Positions 49,404 through 58,582 of a stretch of 64,000 nt of DNA are shown here, one piece after another. How positions within the stretch are numbered: position 1 is the stretch's first letter; each line of letters opens with the position of its first letter. Below the pieces are notes generated by a model. It made no database searches and was not told where the DNA came from. It was given only the letters and a program-made list of their open reading frames with translations. The DNA is taken from assembly GCA_910589035.1 (NCBI GenBank), contig CAJUSI010000015.1:53226-117225 (forward strand), in the 5' to 3' direction. The position numbers and the translations under genes were made by a program. The DNA comes from an uncultured Acetatifactor sp. (GTDB lineage: Bacteria > Bacillota > Clostridia > Lachnospirales > Lachnospiraceae).

Positions 49404-51128
49404 CTACGAACTGCCCAGCAGAAGCTTCGTGTACTCCTCCTTCGGATGGCTGAATATCTCCTCGGTCTCCCCGATCTCGATGATCCTGCCATCCTTCATC
49501 ACCATGATCCTGTCACACATCCGATAGACCACATTGATGTCATGGGAGATAAACAGATAGGCCAGATGCATTTCCTCCTGCAGCCGCTGCATCAGCTCCA
49601 TGATCTGCGCCTGAATGGTCACATCCAGCGCGGACACCGGTTCATCCGCCACGAGAAAGCCGGGCTTCGTGATCAGCGCCTGGCCGATGCTGACCCGCTG
49701 GCGCTGGCCGCCGGAGAGCTGGGAGGGCCTGCGGTGAAAATATTCGTCCCCCATCCCCACCCGGTGCAGCATATCGTAGGCGGCGGCTTCCCTGTCCGCC
49801 CTGGAGAGGGCCTTTGAGGCGTCCAGGATTCCCGCGCATCGCAGGGGCTCCTGCAGCAGCCAGCCTATGGTCTTGGAGGGATTTAAGCTGCTGTACGGGT
49901 CTTGAAAGATCATCTGAGGCATGGAGCTGCCGTGGACAATCTCCCCTTCCCTGCAGCAGTTCATGCCCAGAATCGCCTTGGACAGAGAGGTCTTCCCGCA
50001 GCCGCTCTCCCCCACCAGTCCCAGACTTTCCCCGGGATAAATCTCAAAATCCGCGTTCGCCACCGCGCATTGCCCCCTGCTGCGGGAGAATTTTCCCCCG
50101 GGGGCGAACAGCCGCCCCACCCCGTCCTGATAATATACGGACAGATTGCGGACCTGGACGATGGGAATCCCCCTGTCCGGCGGGTTCTTTGCCCGGTTCT
50201 CCTGCAGATTTCCGAATGGATTTTTCGACACATCCTCTGATGCATTTCCCGACGGTCTTTCCGATGCATTCTTCTGCGCATTTCCCGACGGTCTTTCCTG
50301 CAAATCCCCCGGCACGGCTTCCGCAGCCTTCCCGAATGCGGGCCTGCGCTTCACTCTGGACGGCACCGCCTCTATCAGCATCCTGGTATACTCCTCTTTG
50401 GGATGCATGAAAATCTCCTCTGCCGTTCCCGCTTCCACCACGCATCCGTCCTTCATCACCGCCACCCGGTGGCAGAACCTTCTGGCCAGATTTAAATCGT
50501 GGGTGATAAAGAGCATGGCGTTCTTCTGCCTGCGGTTAATCTCCCGAAGCAGCTGGATGATCTGGGCCTGAATCGTCACGTCCAGGGCTGTGGTAGGCTC
50601 GTCCGCCACAATCAACCGGGGATGCAGAATCACCGCCATGGCGATCATCACTCTCTGGCGCATACCGCCGGAAAGCTGATGGGGATAGCTGTCATATACC
50701 TTCCGTACCTCCTTAAGCCCCACCGCTTCGAAAGTCTCCAGCACCTTTTCCCTGATTTCCCCGGGAGAGAGCTTCGTATGAAGCCGCAGAATCTCCCCCA
50801 CCTGCCTGCCCGCCCGCTGCGTGGGATTCAGGCTGGTCATGGGCTCCTGAAATACCATGGACATCCGCTCTCCCTGATAGCTGCGGTAAAGCGCTTTGTC
50901 CCGGGGGCTCCCCCCCTGCCGCAGAATCACATCGTCAAAGAGGATACGCCCCGTGGTCATCCGGGCCGTTTCCGCCTCCAGTCCCATGAGCGTCAGCGCA
51001 GTGACGGATTTGCCGGAGCCGGATTCTCCCACCACTCCCAGAATCTCCCCGTCCGCCAGCTCCAGGCTGACATGCTTCACTACTTCCTTTTCTCCAAACG
51101 CCACCGACAGATCTTCTATCCTTATCAA
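49404..51128 (-). CDS. Fused peptide ABC transporter ATPase (OppD-OppF type)
   Basis: A 574-residue protein containing two ABC ATPases in one chain. The first has Walker A GESGSGKS and signature LSGGMRQRVMIAMA; the second has GESGCGKTS and LSGGQRQRVSIGQA. Each carries the oligopeptide-family C-terminal extension (KEEYTRMLIEAVP, KEEYTKLLLG). The linker between them (about 285-335) consists of degenerate repeats of NASERPSGN type. The start is TTG at 51128 with AGGAGG seven bases upstream; the longer frame overlaps the permease gene. It powers uptake through the permeases encoded upstream. Confidence 0.93.
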   Translation of the reverse strand: MIRIEDLSVAFGEKEVVKHVSLELADGEILGVVGESGSGKSVTALTLMGLEAETARMTTGRILFDDVILRQGGSPRDKALYRSYQGERMSMVFQEPMTSLNPTQRAGRQVGEILRLHTKLSPGEIREKVLETFEAVGLKEVRKVYDSYPHQLSGGMRQRVMIAMAVILHPRLIVADEPTTALDVTIQAQIIQLLREINRRQKNAMLFITHDLNLARRFCHRVAVMKDGCVVEAGTAEEIFMHPKEEYTRMLIEAVPSRVKRRPAFGKAAEAVPGDLQERPSGNAQKNASERPSGNASEDVSKNPFGNLQENRAKNPPDRGIPIVQVRNLSVYYQDGVGRLFAPGGKFSRSRGQCAVANADFEIYPGESLGLVGESGCGKTSLSKAILGMNCCREGEIVHGSSMPQMIFQDPYSSLNPSKTIGWLLQEPLRCAGILDASKALSRADREAAAYDMLHRVGMGDEYFHRRPSQLSGGQRQRVSIGQALITKPGFLVADEPVSALDVTIQAQIMELMQRLQEEMHLAYLFISHDINVVYRMCDRIMVMKDGRIIEIGETEEIFSHPKEEYTKLLLGSS

Positions 51129-51163
51129 AGCTGCGCCTCCTGTGTCCAATCGCTTCGCGCCGA

Positions 51164-51982
51164 TTATTCCTCCGCCGCCTTCCGCCTGATCCCCTCCCCG
51201 AAGAGCGAGAATCCCAGCACCACCCACACAATGGTCAGCCCGGGCGCCAGGGCGCACCAGGGCGCCGACTGCAGATAGCCCTGGGCGTCGGAAAGCATAT
51301 TTCCAAGGCTTGCGTCCGGCGGCTGCACTCCTATTCCCAGATAGCTCATGCCGGACTCTGCCAGAATCGCATTGTTAAATCCTATCATCACGGAAATCCA
51401 GAATACGGAAAAGATATTGGGCAGAATGTGGACGAAAAGAATCCGGAAGCTTCCGGCTCCCATCAGCCTGGCCCGGCGGATGTAATCCGCATCCCGCAGC
51501 CGGATGAATTCGCTGCGCACGATCCTCACGAAGCTGGGCGCAAACACGATTCCCAGGGAGATGATCACGTTCTGCCTGCCGCTGCCCAAAAGGCTGATAA
51601 TGACCAGCGTCAGCAGGATACTGGGAAATCCGTTCACCGCGTCCGTGATCCGCATGACGATCTCATCCCCTATGCCTCCGAAATATCCCGTCAGCGCCCC
51701 CAGCAGGATGCCCACTGCCCCGGAAAAAAGTACCACCAGGCTACTGACGGCGATGGTGGTGCCCAGCCCCTTCATGACCCTGGAGAAGATATCCCGGCCG
51801 AAATTGTCCGTGCCGAAAATATGCCCCAGGGAAGGCGGCGAGAACTTCTCCCCGGCGGACATTGCCGTAGTGCTGCAGGGGGTCCAGAAAAACCCCACAA
51901 CGCCCAGCAGCAGGGCAATCCCCGTCATCACCGCGCCGGCATACAGATATTTATTCCATTTACTGCCGTTTTTCTTCCTCAT
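51164..51982 (-). CDS. Peptide/nickel ABC permease, DppC type
   Basis: A 272-residue permease from the ATG at 51982 (GGAG eight bases upstream). HIFGTDNFGRDIFSRVMKGL is the family entry motif, and the EAA-like loop is RRARLMGAGSFRILFVHILP. Six membrane helices. Second permease of the operon SBP-DppB-DppC-ATPase; 36 bases precede the ATPase start. Confidence 0.94.
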   Translation of the reverse strand: MRKKNGSKWNKYLYAGAVMTGIALLLGVVGFFWTPCSTTAMSAGEKFSPPSLGHIFGTDNFGRDIFSRVMKGLGTTIAVSSLVVLFSGAVGILLGALTGYFGGIGDEIVMRITDAVNGFPSILLTLVIISLLGSGRQNVIISLGIVFAPSFVRIVRSEFIRLRDADYIRRARLMGAGSFRILFVHILPNIFSVFWISVMIGFNNAILAESGMSYLGIGVQPPDASLGNMLSDAQGYLQSAPWCALAPGLTIVWVVLGFSLFGEGIRRKAAEE

Positions 51983-52129
51983 CTCCGGTTCTCCGTTCTC
52001 TTTCCCTGAACTCCCTTGAATCCAGCGCAATCGCTCTGTCTTATTCCCATATCCCTTTCCCGGAAAATCGTCTGCGGTAAATAATTCCGCAGGCCTGTCC
52101 CGGCTGACTGCGAAGCGATTCACCGTTCT

Positions 52130-53083
52130 TTATGAGATCCTGGGATCCACCACCCTGTACAGGATGTCCACCACAAAATACACAAAAATCACCACAAAGG
52201 TAATATACAGAATCAAAATCTCCACCACCGGGAAATCCCTGGCAGAGATGGAGCTGATCAGCAGACGTCCGATCCCCGGCAGCCCGAACACCTGCTCCAC
52301 CACGATGCTGCCCGCCACAATCTCCGCAATGATCATGCCCAGGAAGGTGATCACCGGCATCATGGCGTTGCGCAGCACATGCCCGTACATGACGCGGCGC
52401 CTGGTACAGCCCTTGCCGTACGCGGTGCGCACATAATCCGCCCCCAGCTCCGTCAGCATGGAATTGCGCAGAAATCTTGCCGTCATTGCGATCTTGGGAA
52501 TGGCGATGGACAGCGCCGGAAAAATCAGATAGCCCAGAAACCCCCAGAAATTCTTCCTGTAATCCACATAACCGCCGGGGGCAAAAAGGTGAAACAGAAT
52601 GCCGAACACAAAGGTCACCAGAATCCCCAGGAAAAACGAAGGCACCGCCATGGCGGCCTGGGTAACCACGCCCAGCACCGCATCCAGGACGCGGCTCCCG
52701 CTTCTGACCCAGAATACCCCCAGGGGAATGGAGACCAGTACAATCAATACCAGGGACAGCGCCGCCAGCCACAGCGTCACGGGAAGCTTATCCCCTATGA
52801 GCTCCGCCACCGGCGTCATCTCGTTCATATTCTTTGAATAGCGGTAGCTGACGCCGAAGTCGCCCTGAAGCACTCCGCTTATCCAGCGAAAATACCTTAC
52901 CGCCGGCGGATCGTTCAGCCCCAGCTCCTCCCGGAGGGCCTCCTCCCTCTCGGGGGTGGCCTCCGTCCCCAGGATGGAAGCCACGACGTCCCCGGGAATA
53001 ATCTGGAAGGCCAGGAAGGCAGCAACGGAAACCAGAAACAATGTCATAATGAGAGTAATGATTTTCTTTCCTATATATTTCAT
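52130..53083 (-). CDS. Peptide/nickel ABC permease, DppB type
   Basis: A 317-residue permease. The N terminus MKYIGKKIITLIMTLFLVSV leads into the periplasmic segment with IPGD and LGLNDPPAVRYFRWISGVLQ, typical of DppB. The coupling loop contains VRTAYGKGCTRRRVMYGHVL. It pairs with the DppC-type permease encoded 148 bases downstream. Confidence 0.95.
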   Translation of the reverse strand: MKYIGKKIITLIMTLFLVSVAAFLAFQIIPGDVVASILGTEATPEREEALREELGLNDPPAVRYFRWISGVLQGDFGVSYRYSKNMNEMTPVAELIGDKLPVTLWLAALSLVLIVLVSIPLGVFWVRSGSRVLDAVLGVVTQAAMAVPSFFLGILVTFVFGILFHLFAPGGYVDYRKNFWGFLGYLIFPALSIAIPKIAMTARFLRNSMLTELGADYVRTAYGKGCTRRRVMYGHVLRNAMMPVITFLGMIIAEIVAGSIVVEQVFGLPGIGRLLISSISARDFPVVEILILYITFVVIFVYFVVDILYRVVDPRIS

Positions 53084-53142
53084 GCTGCTGCCCTCCCGTT
53101 ATACTCATAACCGCCGGAATTTATTCATCCGTAATATCCTCT

Positions 53143-54672
53143 TTATTCTGCAATATAAACCGTACTCATATCCTGCACATACACCGGATAGAATTTATAC
53201 CCCGCCAGGCTCTTGCTGATGGCCGTCTGGTTGGCCGGCGTCTGTATGAAGACGCTCCCCGCCTCATCGCAGAGAATCTTCTGCAGCTCCTTATAGTAGC
53301 CCGCTTTCTCTTCCGGATCCAGCGCATTCTGGGCCTTTAAATAAATCTCGTCATATTCCGCGCTCTGGAAATTGATGAAATTCTTCTTGGAGTCGGTCAC
53401 AAACCGGTTCATCAGGTAGCCCGGAGTCATGTCACTGGTCAGGGCAGTAATTGTTGCCTCAAAATTGCGCCCGTTATACACCTGCTCCAGCCAGGTATTG
53501 TTATCCATCCCCTTAATAGCGGCGTTGATGCCGATTTTTTTCAGCTGCTCCACGATTACTTCCCCTGTCTGCATGTGGAACGGGTAATCGGACACAATGG
53601 CAATCTCCAGATCAAATCCGTCTGCGTAACCCGCGTCCGCCATCAGCTCCATAGCCTTCTCCACGTTGGCGGCGCTGCCGTAAGTATCGTTCAGATCCAC
53701 ATAATACTCCTTCAGGGTGGGCAGCATGGCCGAGCTGATCAGCGTCCCGTTCCCTCCGGCCACGAAATCGTTGATCTCATTCTTGTCCAGGGCATAGCTG
53801 ATGGCCTGGCGCACCCGCACATCGTTCAAAGGCTCCACGGCGTTGTTCAAGAACAGCGCCTGCACCATATTGGTGGGGGAGGAAAGTACCTGATGGCTGT
53901 TCTTTAACGCCTGGGCCTGAGAATCCGTCAGGTAAGCGTAGAAATCCACCGTGCCGCCCTGCAGCTCCATCAGCGCCGTGTCCCCGTCGCCCATGATCCT
54001 GAATTCCACACTGTCAAGCTTGGGGAGCCCTTCCTGCCAGTAGTCGGGATTCTTCGCCAGGGTGATGCCCTTCAAGGGCTCATAGGACACAAAAGAAAAC
54101 GGCCCGGTGCCGATAGGATCCGTCCCTTCCTCTTCTCCGCTGCCCGCGGGGATGATGGCTGCCACGAAACTGTAGATCAGCTCCGTGTTGGCACTTCCTA
54201 CCGTCACCTGAACCGTATGTTCGTCAATGATGTCTACGGCCTGTATGGTGCTCAGTGTGGAAATTAAGGGAGTGCCATCCAGCAGTCCCGATACTCTCTC
54301 CAGAGAGTATTTCACATCCTCCGCAGTCACAGCATTGCCGTTATGAAACTTCACACCTTCCCGGAGTGCAAAGGTATACACCAAACCATCCTCCGAGATT
54401 GTGTAATCGCTGGCAAGCGCATTGATCAGGCTGCCATTTTCATCCGGCTTCACCAGGCCTTCAAAAATATTAAACAATATCTCCTTCGTTCCTGCCGCCG
54501 TCGCTTTGTGAGGGTCAAGACTGTCGATATCCTGTTGTATTCCTACAACAATTGAGTTATCCTCCGAAGACTCTCCTGTGCCGTCTGCGCATCCGCCCAG
54601 TACAGCCATTGACAGAAGTGCCGTAAAAAGGAAACCGCAAAGTTTCTTTTTCCCATGAAAACCTGTTTTCAT
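53143..54672 (-). CDS. Family 5 solute-binding lipoprotein
   Basis: A 509-residue extracellular binding protein. The lipobox LGGC has Cys28, the site of lipid attachment. Family motifs include LDPHKATAAGTKEILFNIFE, GLVYTFALREGVKFHNG and RQAISYALDK. It delivers oligopeptides, nickel chelates or similar solutes to the permease pair; the actual ligand cannot be told. First gene of the operon. Confidence 0.95.
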   Translation of the reverse strand: MKTGFHGKKKLCGFLFTALLSMAVLGGCADGTGESSEDNSIVVGIQQDIDSLDPHKATAAGTKEILFNIFEGLVKPDENGSLINALASDYTISEDGLVYTFALREGVKFHNGNAVTAEDVKYSLERVSGLLDGTPLISTLSTIQAVDIIDEHTVQVTVGSANTELIYSFVAAIIPAGSGEEEGTDPIGTGPFSFVSYEPLKGITLAKNPDYWQEGLPKLDSVEFRIMGDGDTALMELQGGTVDFYAYLTDSQAQALKNSHQVLSSPTNMVQALFLNNAVEPLNDVRVRQAISYALDKNEINDFVAGGNGTLISSAMLPTLKEYYVDLNDTYGSAANVEKAMELMADAGYADGFDLEIAIVSDYPFHMQTGEVIVEQLKKIGINAAIKGMDNNTWLEQVYNGRNFEATITALTSDMTPGYLMNRFVTDSKKNFINFQSAEYDEIYLKAQNALDPEEKAGYYKELQKILCDEAGSVFIQTPANQTAISKSLAGYKFYPVYVQDMSTVYIAE

Positions 54673-55064
54673 TTCTGCTCTTCTCCTCTTCGATTCATGA
54701 AACTCTCATTATTCAATTGTCTCCCTCATTTTACCATAGAATGCTGTGATTGCAAGTATTTTATTCAATACATTTCCATATCTCTTTCCGTTTACATTCC
54801 ATATATAGGATCAGCCTGTCAAAACGCAGCCTCTTTCTTCCCGGCGCCCTGGATTTCTGTGCAATCAACAAATGTGCGCGCAAGCATGCTCACCTGGCTC
54901 GTTGCTCAACGAGCAGCGTTTGCTCGCGAGAATCAATTCCCAGGGTCTTTCTAATGATTGCCGCATGAATTTCTGAGAAAAAATGATGCAAAAAATTTGT
55001 AAATCTGATGCACTTTATGTGCATTATCGTTGTATTCTGAAGGCAGAAAACGGAGGTACTCAGG
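54673..55064. other. Divergent intergenic region with palindromes
   Basis: The 390-base gap between the binding-protein operon and the VIT/VWA gene contains the perfect 18-base palindrome GCTCGTTGCTCAACGAGC at 54897-54914 and the dyad at 55008-55024. No gene was seen in it. Confidence 0.6.
55008..55024. promoter_or_regulatory. Dyad upstream of the VIT/VWA gene
   Basis: ATGCAC-tttat-GTGCAT, a perfect 6-bp inverted repeat located 41-57 bases before the start codon and beside a TTGTAA that could be a -35 box. Candidate operator or promoter element. Confidence 0.4.
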
Positions 55065-57263
55065 ATGAACCCAATCAATAAAATGTCAAAAATCTTACAC
55101 GCTTCTCTGTCGTTGCTGCTTATTATGCTCCTGCTGTTTAACGTATATTCCCCAAAGGTCTATGCCGCAGAAGACGGGGCGGAGGAGGAAGAAGAGCTTC
55201 TGGCGCCCTATTTTATCATCCAGAACGAGGATGTTCCCGTGGATCTGTTTCCCTTAAAATCCACCGAGGTGACTGCGAATATCAATGGAATCATCGCGGA
55301 AGTCTACGTGGTGCAGACCTACGCCAATGAAGGGGAGGAGCCCATAAACGCCAGATATGTCTTTCCCACCTCCTCCGGCGTCACCATGCACGGCATGCGG
55401 ATGGAAATCGGCGACAATGTGGTAACCGCGCAGATTCGGGAAAAGGAGGAGGCAAAGGAGGTATATGAGGAGGCAAAAAACGAGGGAAAAAGCGCCTCCC
55501 TTTTAGAGCAGAAAAGGCCCAATGTCTTTACCATGGATGTGGCAAACATCATGCCGGGGGATGCGGCCCGCATCGAGCTGCATTACACGGAGCTGATCAG
55601 CCCCACGGAAGGTATTTATGAGTTTGTCTTTCCCACTGTGGTTGGTCCCCGCTATGCCGAAGTGCCCCAGGCCCCGGCTCTGGAGGAGCTCTCTTCCCCC
55701 CGGGCAGAATCCAGGACACTCAGGGCTCCCGGCTCCGGGAAGACTGCAGACAGCTCAGGCAGTCCAGCAGACAATGACACGGACAACTCCGGCAGCTCTG
55801 CAGGCAAGGACGCAGACAGCGCCGGCAGCTCTACGGCAGAATCGGACGGTGACTGGCTCTCCAGCCCCTATCTCGCGGAGGGGGAATTACCTCCGGGAGA
55901 GTACCACATCACGGTAAATCTGTCCACCGGCGTCCCCATAGCCGATGTGAGCTGTAAATCCCACCAAATCAGGATTGACCGGGATGGGAACTCCCAGGCC
56001 AGAATCACTCTGGCAGACCCGGAGGATTACGCCGGGAACAGGGATTTCATCCTGAAATACAGGCTTACCGGGGAGGAGATCTCCAGCGGTCTGGTGCTGA
56101 CAGGCACGGGGAAGGAGAAATATTTCATGCTTACGGTACAGCCGCCGGAGCGGTTTACTCCCGAGGAAATTCCGCCCCGGGAATACCTCTTCGTGCTGGA
56201 TGTATCCGGTTCCATGCACGGCTTTCCCCTGGATACCGCCAAAACTCTCATCCGGGATCTGGCTGCCAACCTGAGGGAAACCGACACCTTCAACCTGGTT
56301 CTGTTTGCCGACGATACTGTCAGGCTGTCCCCGGAATCCCTCCAGGCCACGAAGAAGAATATCAAATACGCAATGGATCTGATCGATAAGGAGGAGGGCG
56401 GCGGGGGAACCTCCATGCTGCCGGCACTGGAGGAAGCCCTCTCCATCCCCTTTGACCCGGAGAGCGCCCGGAGCGTGGTGGTCATCACAGACGGATACAT
56501 TTCTAATGAAAATGAGATTTTCGACCTTATCAATAAGAATATGGATACCGCCAGCTTCTTTTCCTTCGGCATCGGAAGCTCCGTCAACGATTATCTCATC
56601 AAGGGAATCGCAGGGGCCGGCCTGGGAGAATCCTTCGTGGTAACCGACTCGGAGGACGCGGCGGAATGCGCCGAACGCTTCTGCAGCTATATTGCGTCCC
56701 CCCTTCTCACCGGCTTTACCGTGAGCTACGAGGGCTTCCGGGTTTACGATATGGCGACTTCCACCCCTTCCATTCTCTACGCCCAAAAGCCCATCGTGCT
56801 CTTCGGGAAATGGAGCGGGGAGCCCGCCGGAACCATCACCCTGACGGGGAAGATGGGCGAACAGGATTATGTGCAGGAAATATCCGTCTCCGACGCGGTT
56901 GTGGATACCGAAAATGAAGCCATCCGCTACCTTTGGGCCCGCACCAGGCTGGATCAGATCGCCGGATACGGGAGCCTTAGAAACGACGATTCCGCAAAGG
57001 AAGAAATCACCCGGCTGGGGCTGGACTATAATATGGCCACGCCCTATACCTCCTTTGTAGCCGTGATCGACGTGGTTCGGAATACGGACAAGGAGGGCCG
57101 GAATGTCAGACAGGCGTCCCCTCTTCCCCTGGGTGTCTCCAATCTGGCCATAGGGGGAGACTACCGCGCCTATTCGGAACCGGAAGGAGCTTTTGTACTT
57201 CTGGCCGCCGCATGCGTATTGCCAATTTATCTCCTGCGGTATATGAGAAAGAAGCGGCAGTGA
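55065..57263 (+). CDS. VIT/VWA surface protein with PEP-CTERM-like sorting tail
   Basis: A 732-residue secreted protein. A signal peptide (residues 1-35, ILHASLSLLLIMLLLFNVYS) is followed by a VIT domain (about 45-190), an Asp/Ser/Gly-rich spacer (about 225-265), and a von Willebrand A domain with the intact metal site DVSGS (Asp379, Ser381, Ser383). The C terminus has the tripartite pattern SEPEGAF, a hydrophobic stretch LLAAACVLPIYLLRYM and a basic RKKRQ end. This resembles PEP-CTERM signals that exosortases cleave. GGAGG is eight bases before the ATG. The exosortase gene follows 275 bases downstream. Confidence 0.9.
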   Translation: MNPINKMSKILHASLSLLLIMLLLFNVYSPKVYAAEDGAEEEEELLAPYFIIQNEDVPVDLFPLKSTEVTANINGIIAEVYVVQTYANEGEEPINARYVFPTSSGVTMHGMRMEIGDNVVTAQIREKEEAKEVYEEAKNEGKSASLLEQKRPNVFTMDVANIMPGDAARIELHYTELISPTEGIYEFVFPTVVGPRYAEVPQAPALEELSSPRAESRTLRAPGSGKTADSSGSPADNDTDNSGSSAGKDADSAGSSTAESDGDWLSSPYLAEGELPPGEYHITVNLSTGVPIADVSCKSHQIRIDRDGNSQARITLADPEDYAGNRDFILKYRLTGEEISSGLVLTGTGKEKYFMLTVQPPERFTPEEIPPREYLFVLDVSGSMHGFPLDTAKTLIRDLAANLRETDTFNLVLFADDTVRLSPESLQATKKNIKYAMDLIDKEEGGGGTSMLPALEEALSIPFDPESARSVVVITDGYISNENEIFDLINKNMDTASFFSFGIGSSVNDYLIKGIAGAGLGESFVVTDSEDAAECAERFCSYIASPLLTGFTVSYEGFRVYDMATSTPSILYAQKPIVLFGKWSGEPAGTITLTGKMGEQDYVQEISVSDAVVDTENEAIRYLWARTRLDQIAGYGSLRNDDSAKEEITRLGLDYNMATPYTSFVAVIDVVRNTDKEGRNVRQASPLPLGVSNLAIGGDYRAYSEPEGAFVLLAAACVLPIYLLRYMRKKRQ

Positions 57264-57424
57264 AAAAGAAACAATACAGATTGCGGATGCCTGGCAAATA
57301 ATCAGGAGCCAAATGCATATATGGGACTTCATCCGGTCCATGATCAGCAATAATAGCCTCTCGGAATCCCGGCAGGGAAAATCAGGCTTGTGCCAAATCA
57401 TAGGCCGGAAGCGAGGAGGAATCT

Positions 57425-57541
57425 GTGAAAATAAACACTTTCTCAAAACAGAAGTTAGAAAAAGATGCGAATTTCGTACCAGACCGCAGGTTTGGTAAAT
57501 GCTGCAGATTAGAGAATGGGCGGCAGGAGGTGTCAAGATGA
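57425..57541 (+). CDS. 38-residue coupled ORF before the exosortase gene
   Basis: GTG at 57425 has GAGGAGG five bases upstream and opens MKINTFSKQKLEKDANFVPD with a basic C-terminal tail rich in Arg and Cys (RFGKCCRLENGRQEVSR). Its TGA overlaps the exosortase ATG by four bases (ATGA), the hallmark of translational coupling. It has no membrane helix. I recognise no homolog. A chance ORF is possible, but the ribosome site and overlap argue for translation. Confidence 0.45.
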   Translation: MKINTFSKQKLEKDANFVPDRRFGKCCRLENGRQEVSR

Positions 57542-58350
57542 ATTCCGACAAATTAAAAAAAGCCATCCGGCACAATTCTGTATTTTACATGCTGGGGCTT
57601 CTCGTACTTGTCAGCATGAAGCTTTTCTACAGCGGCGCCGGCTGCGATCAGCTGAAATGGCTTCTCGCGCCCACCGCCAAATGGGTGGAGGTCTTAAGCG
57701 GACTCTCCTTCTACTATGAGCCCGGGGCAGGGTGTGTAAACCATGGCCTGCGGATTTCCATCGCCCCTTCCTGCTCGGGCTTCCGTTTCATGACCATCGT
57801 CTTTGCCATGCTTTACTTCTCCTTTCTTCACCGGACAGGCCGGCCTGATAGGAATGGCGCAAAATCTTTCTTCGGGAATTTGAAGAATTACCTGCAAAAA
57901 GGATGCTGGCTCCTCACAAGCCTCCTCCTCTCCTGTGTGCTCACCGTTTTGGTAAACGGACTGCGGATTATAGCCGCTCTCTATCTGCCGGATTTTCTGG
58001 GGCGGACGGATCTCCCCCTCGCCTTTCTGACGCCGGACAGGCTTCACACCCTTATCGGCATTCTGGTCTACTTTATGGCTCTGCTTGCAATCTACCGGCT
58101 GGCCGCATATTTCTTCGGAGATAAAGCCCTTTCCCCCGTCAGCGCATTGGCAAAATGTCTTCCTCCCCTGTTCTGGTACTTTTTCTTCACCCTGGGAATC
58201 CCATTCCTGGGCAGGGCTTATGAGCGAAAAGGCACGGAATTTGCGGAATACGCACTCCTCATCCTCTTCGGCTGCGGTATTCTCCTCCTGCCGCATTTAT
58301 TGACTTTCTCAGTCAAAAAGTTTGCAAAAACTCAATCTTCGAGGCATTAA
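57538..58350 (+). CDS. Exosortase, XrtK-like
   Basis: A 270-residue membrane protein with about eight helices. The catalytic triad of exosortases is present: Cys79 in IAPSCSGFRF, Arg143 in LVNGLRIIAALYLP and His170 in DRLHTLIG. The short length and a Firmicute setting match what I recall of exosortase K. It should cut the PEP-CTERM-like tail of the VIT/VWA protein encoded upstream and attach it to a lipid or polymer. The ATG at 57538 has AGGAGG seven bases upstream; a longer frame from 57499 is unlikely. Confidence 0.85.
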   Translation: MNSDKLKKAIRHNSVFYMLGLLVLVSMKLFYSGAGCDQLKWLLAPTAKWVEVLSGLSFYYEPGAGCVNHGLRISIAPSCSGFRFMTIVFAMLYFSFLHRTGRPDRNGAKSFFGNLKNYLQKGCWLLTSLLLSCVLTVLVNGLRIIAALYLPDFLGRTDLPLAFLTPDRLHTLIGILVYFMALLAIYRLAAYFFGDKALSPVSALAKCLPPLFWYFFFTLGIPFLGRAYERKGTEFAEYALLILFGCGILLLPHLLTFSVKKFAKTQSSRH

Positions 58351-58384
58351 TTTCTATGCTTTTTGAACATTGGCCTCCCTGGCA

Positions 58385-58412
58385 AAAAGTATACTCTCAA
58401 AAGTATACTCTC
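58385..58412. repeat. 14-bp tandem duplication
   Basis: AAAAGTATACTCTC occurs twice head to tail, next to the end of the exosortase gene. GTATAC inside is itself a palindrome. Confidence 0.8.
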
Positions 58413-58471
58413 TCGGAATCTCCAAACCGCACTTTCCAGGCCTTTCAGGATTTCGAAACCGTGGCTTTCCG

Positions 58472-58520
58472 CACCAGCATTGTAGAAGCGTTCACGCGTT
58501 ATACAGTTTGATTGGCAATT
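58472..58520 (-). repeat. Dispersed 49-bp repeat, copy 1 (inverted)
   Basis: Reverse complement of this interval matches 59958-60006 at about 41 of 49 positions, with the ends AATTGCCAATC and CAATGCTGGTG identical. The two copies face each other on either side of folD. In this copy a 61-codon minus-strand frame (58347-58532) crosses it, but I do not regard it as a gene. Confidence 0.7.
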
Positions 58521-58582
58521 ATTTTCGTTCATGAGTATAAATTCCGAAAGGCTATAAGGCGTTACCGTTTAAACGGCTGGCC

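Noticed and set aside
55887..57575. 562-codon minus-strand frame antisense to the VIT/VWA gene
   Set aside because: Shadow of the VIT/VWA coding sequence, with no ribosome site and no recognisable domain.
58347..58532. 61-codon minus-strand ORF beside folD
   Set aside because: It crosses a dispersed repeat, has no convincing ribosome site and is disrupted in the second copy of the repeat.
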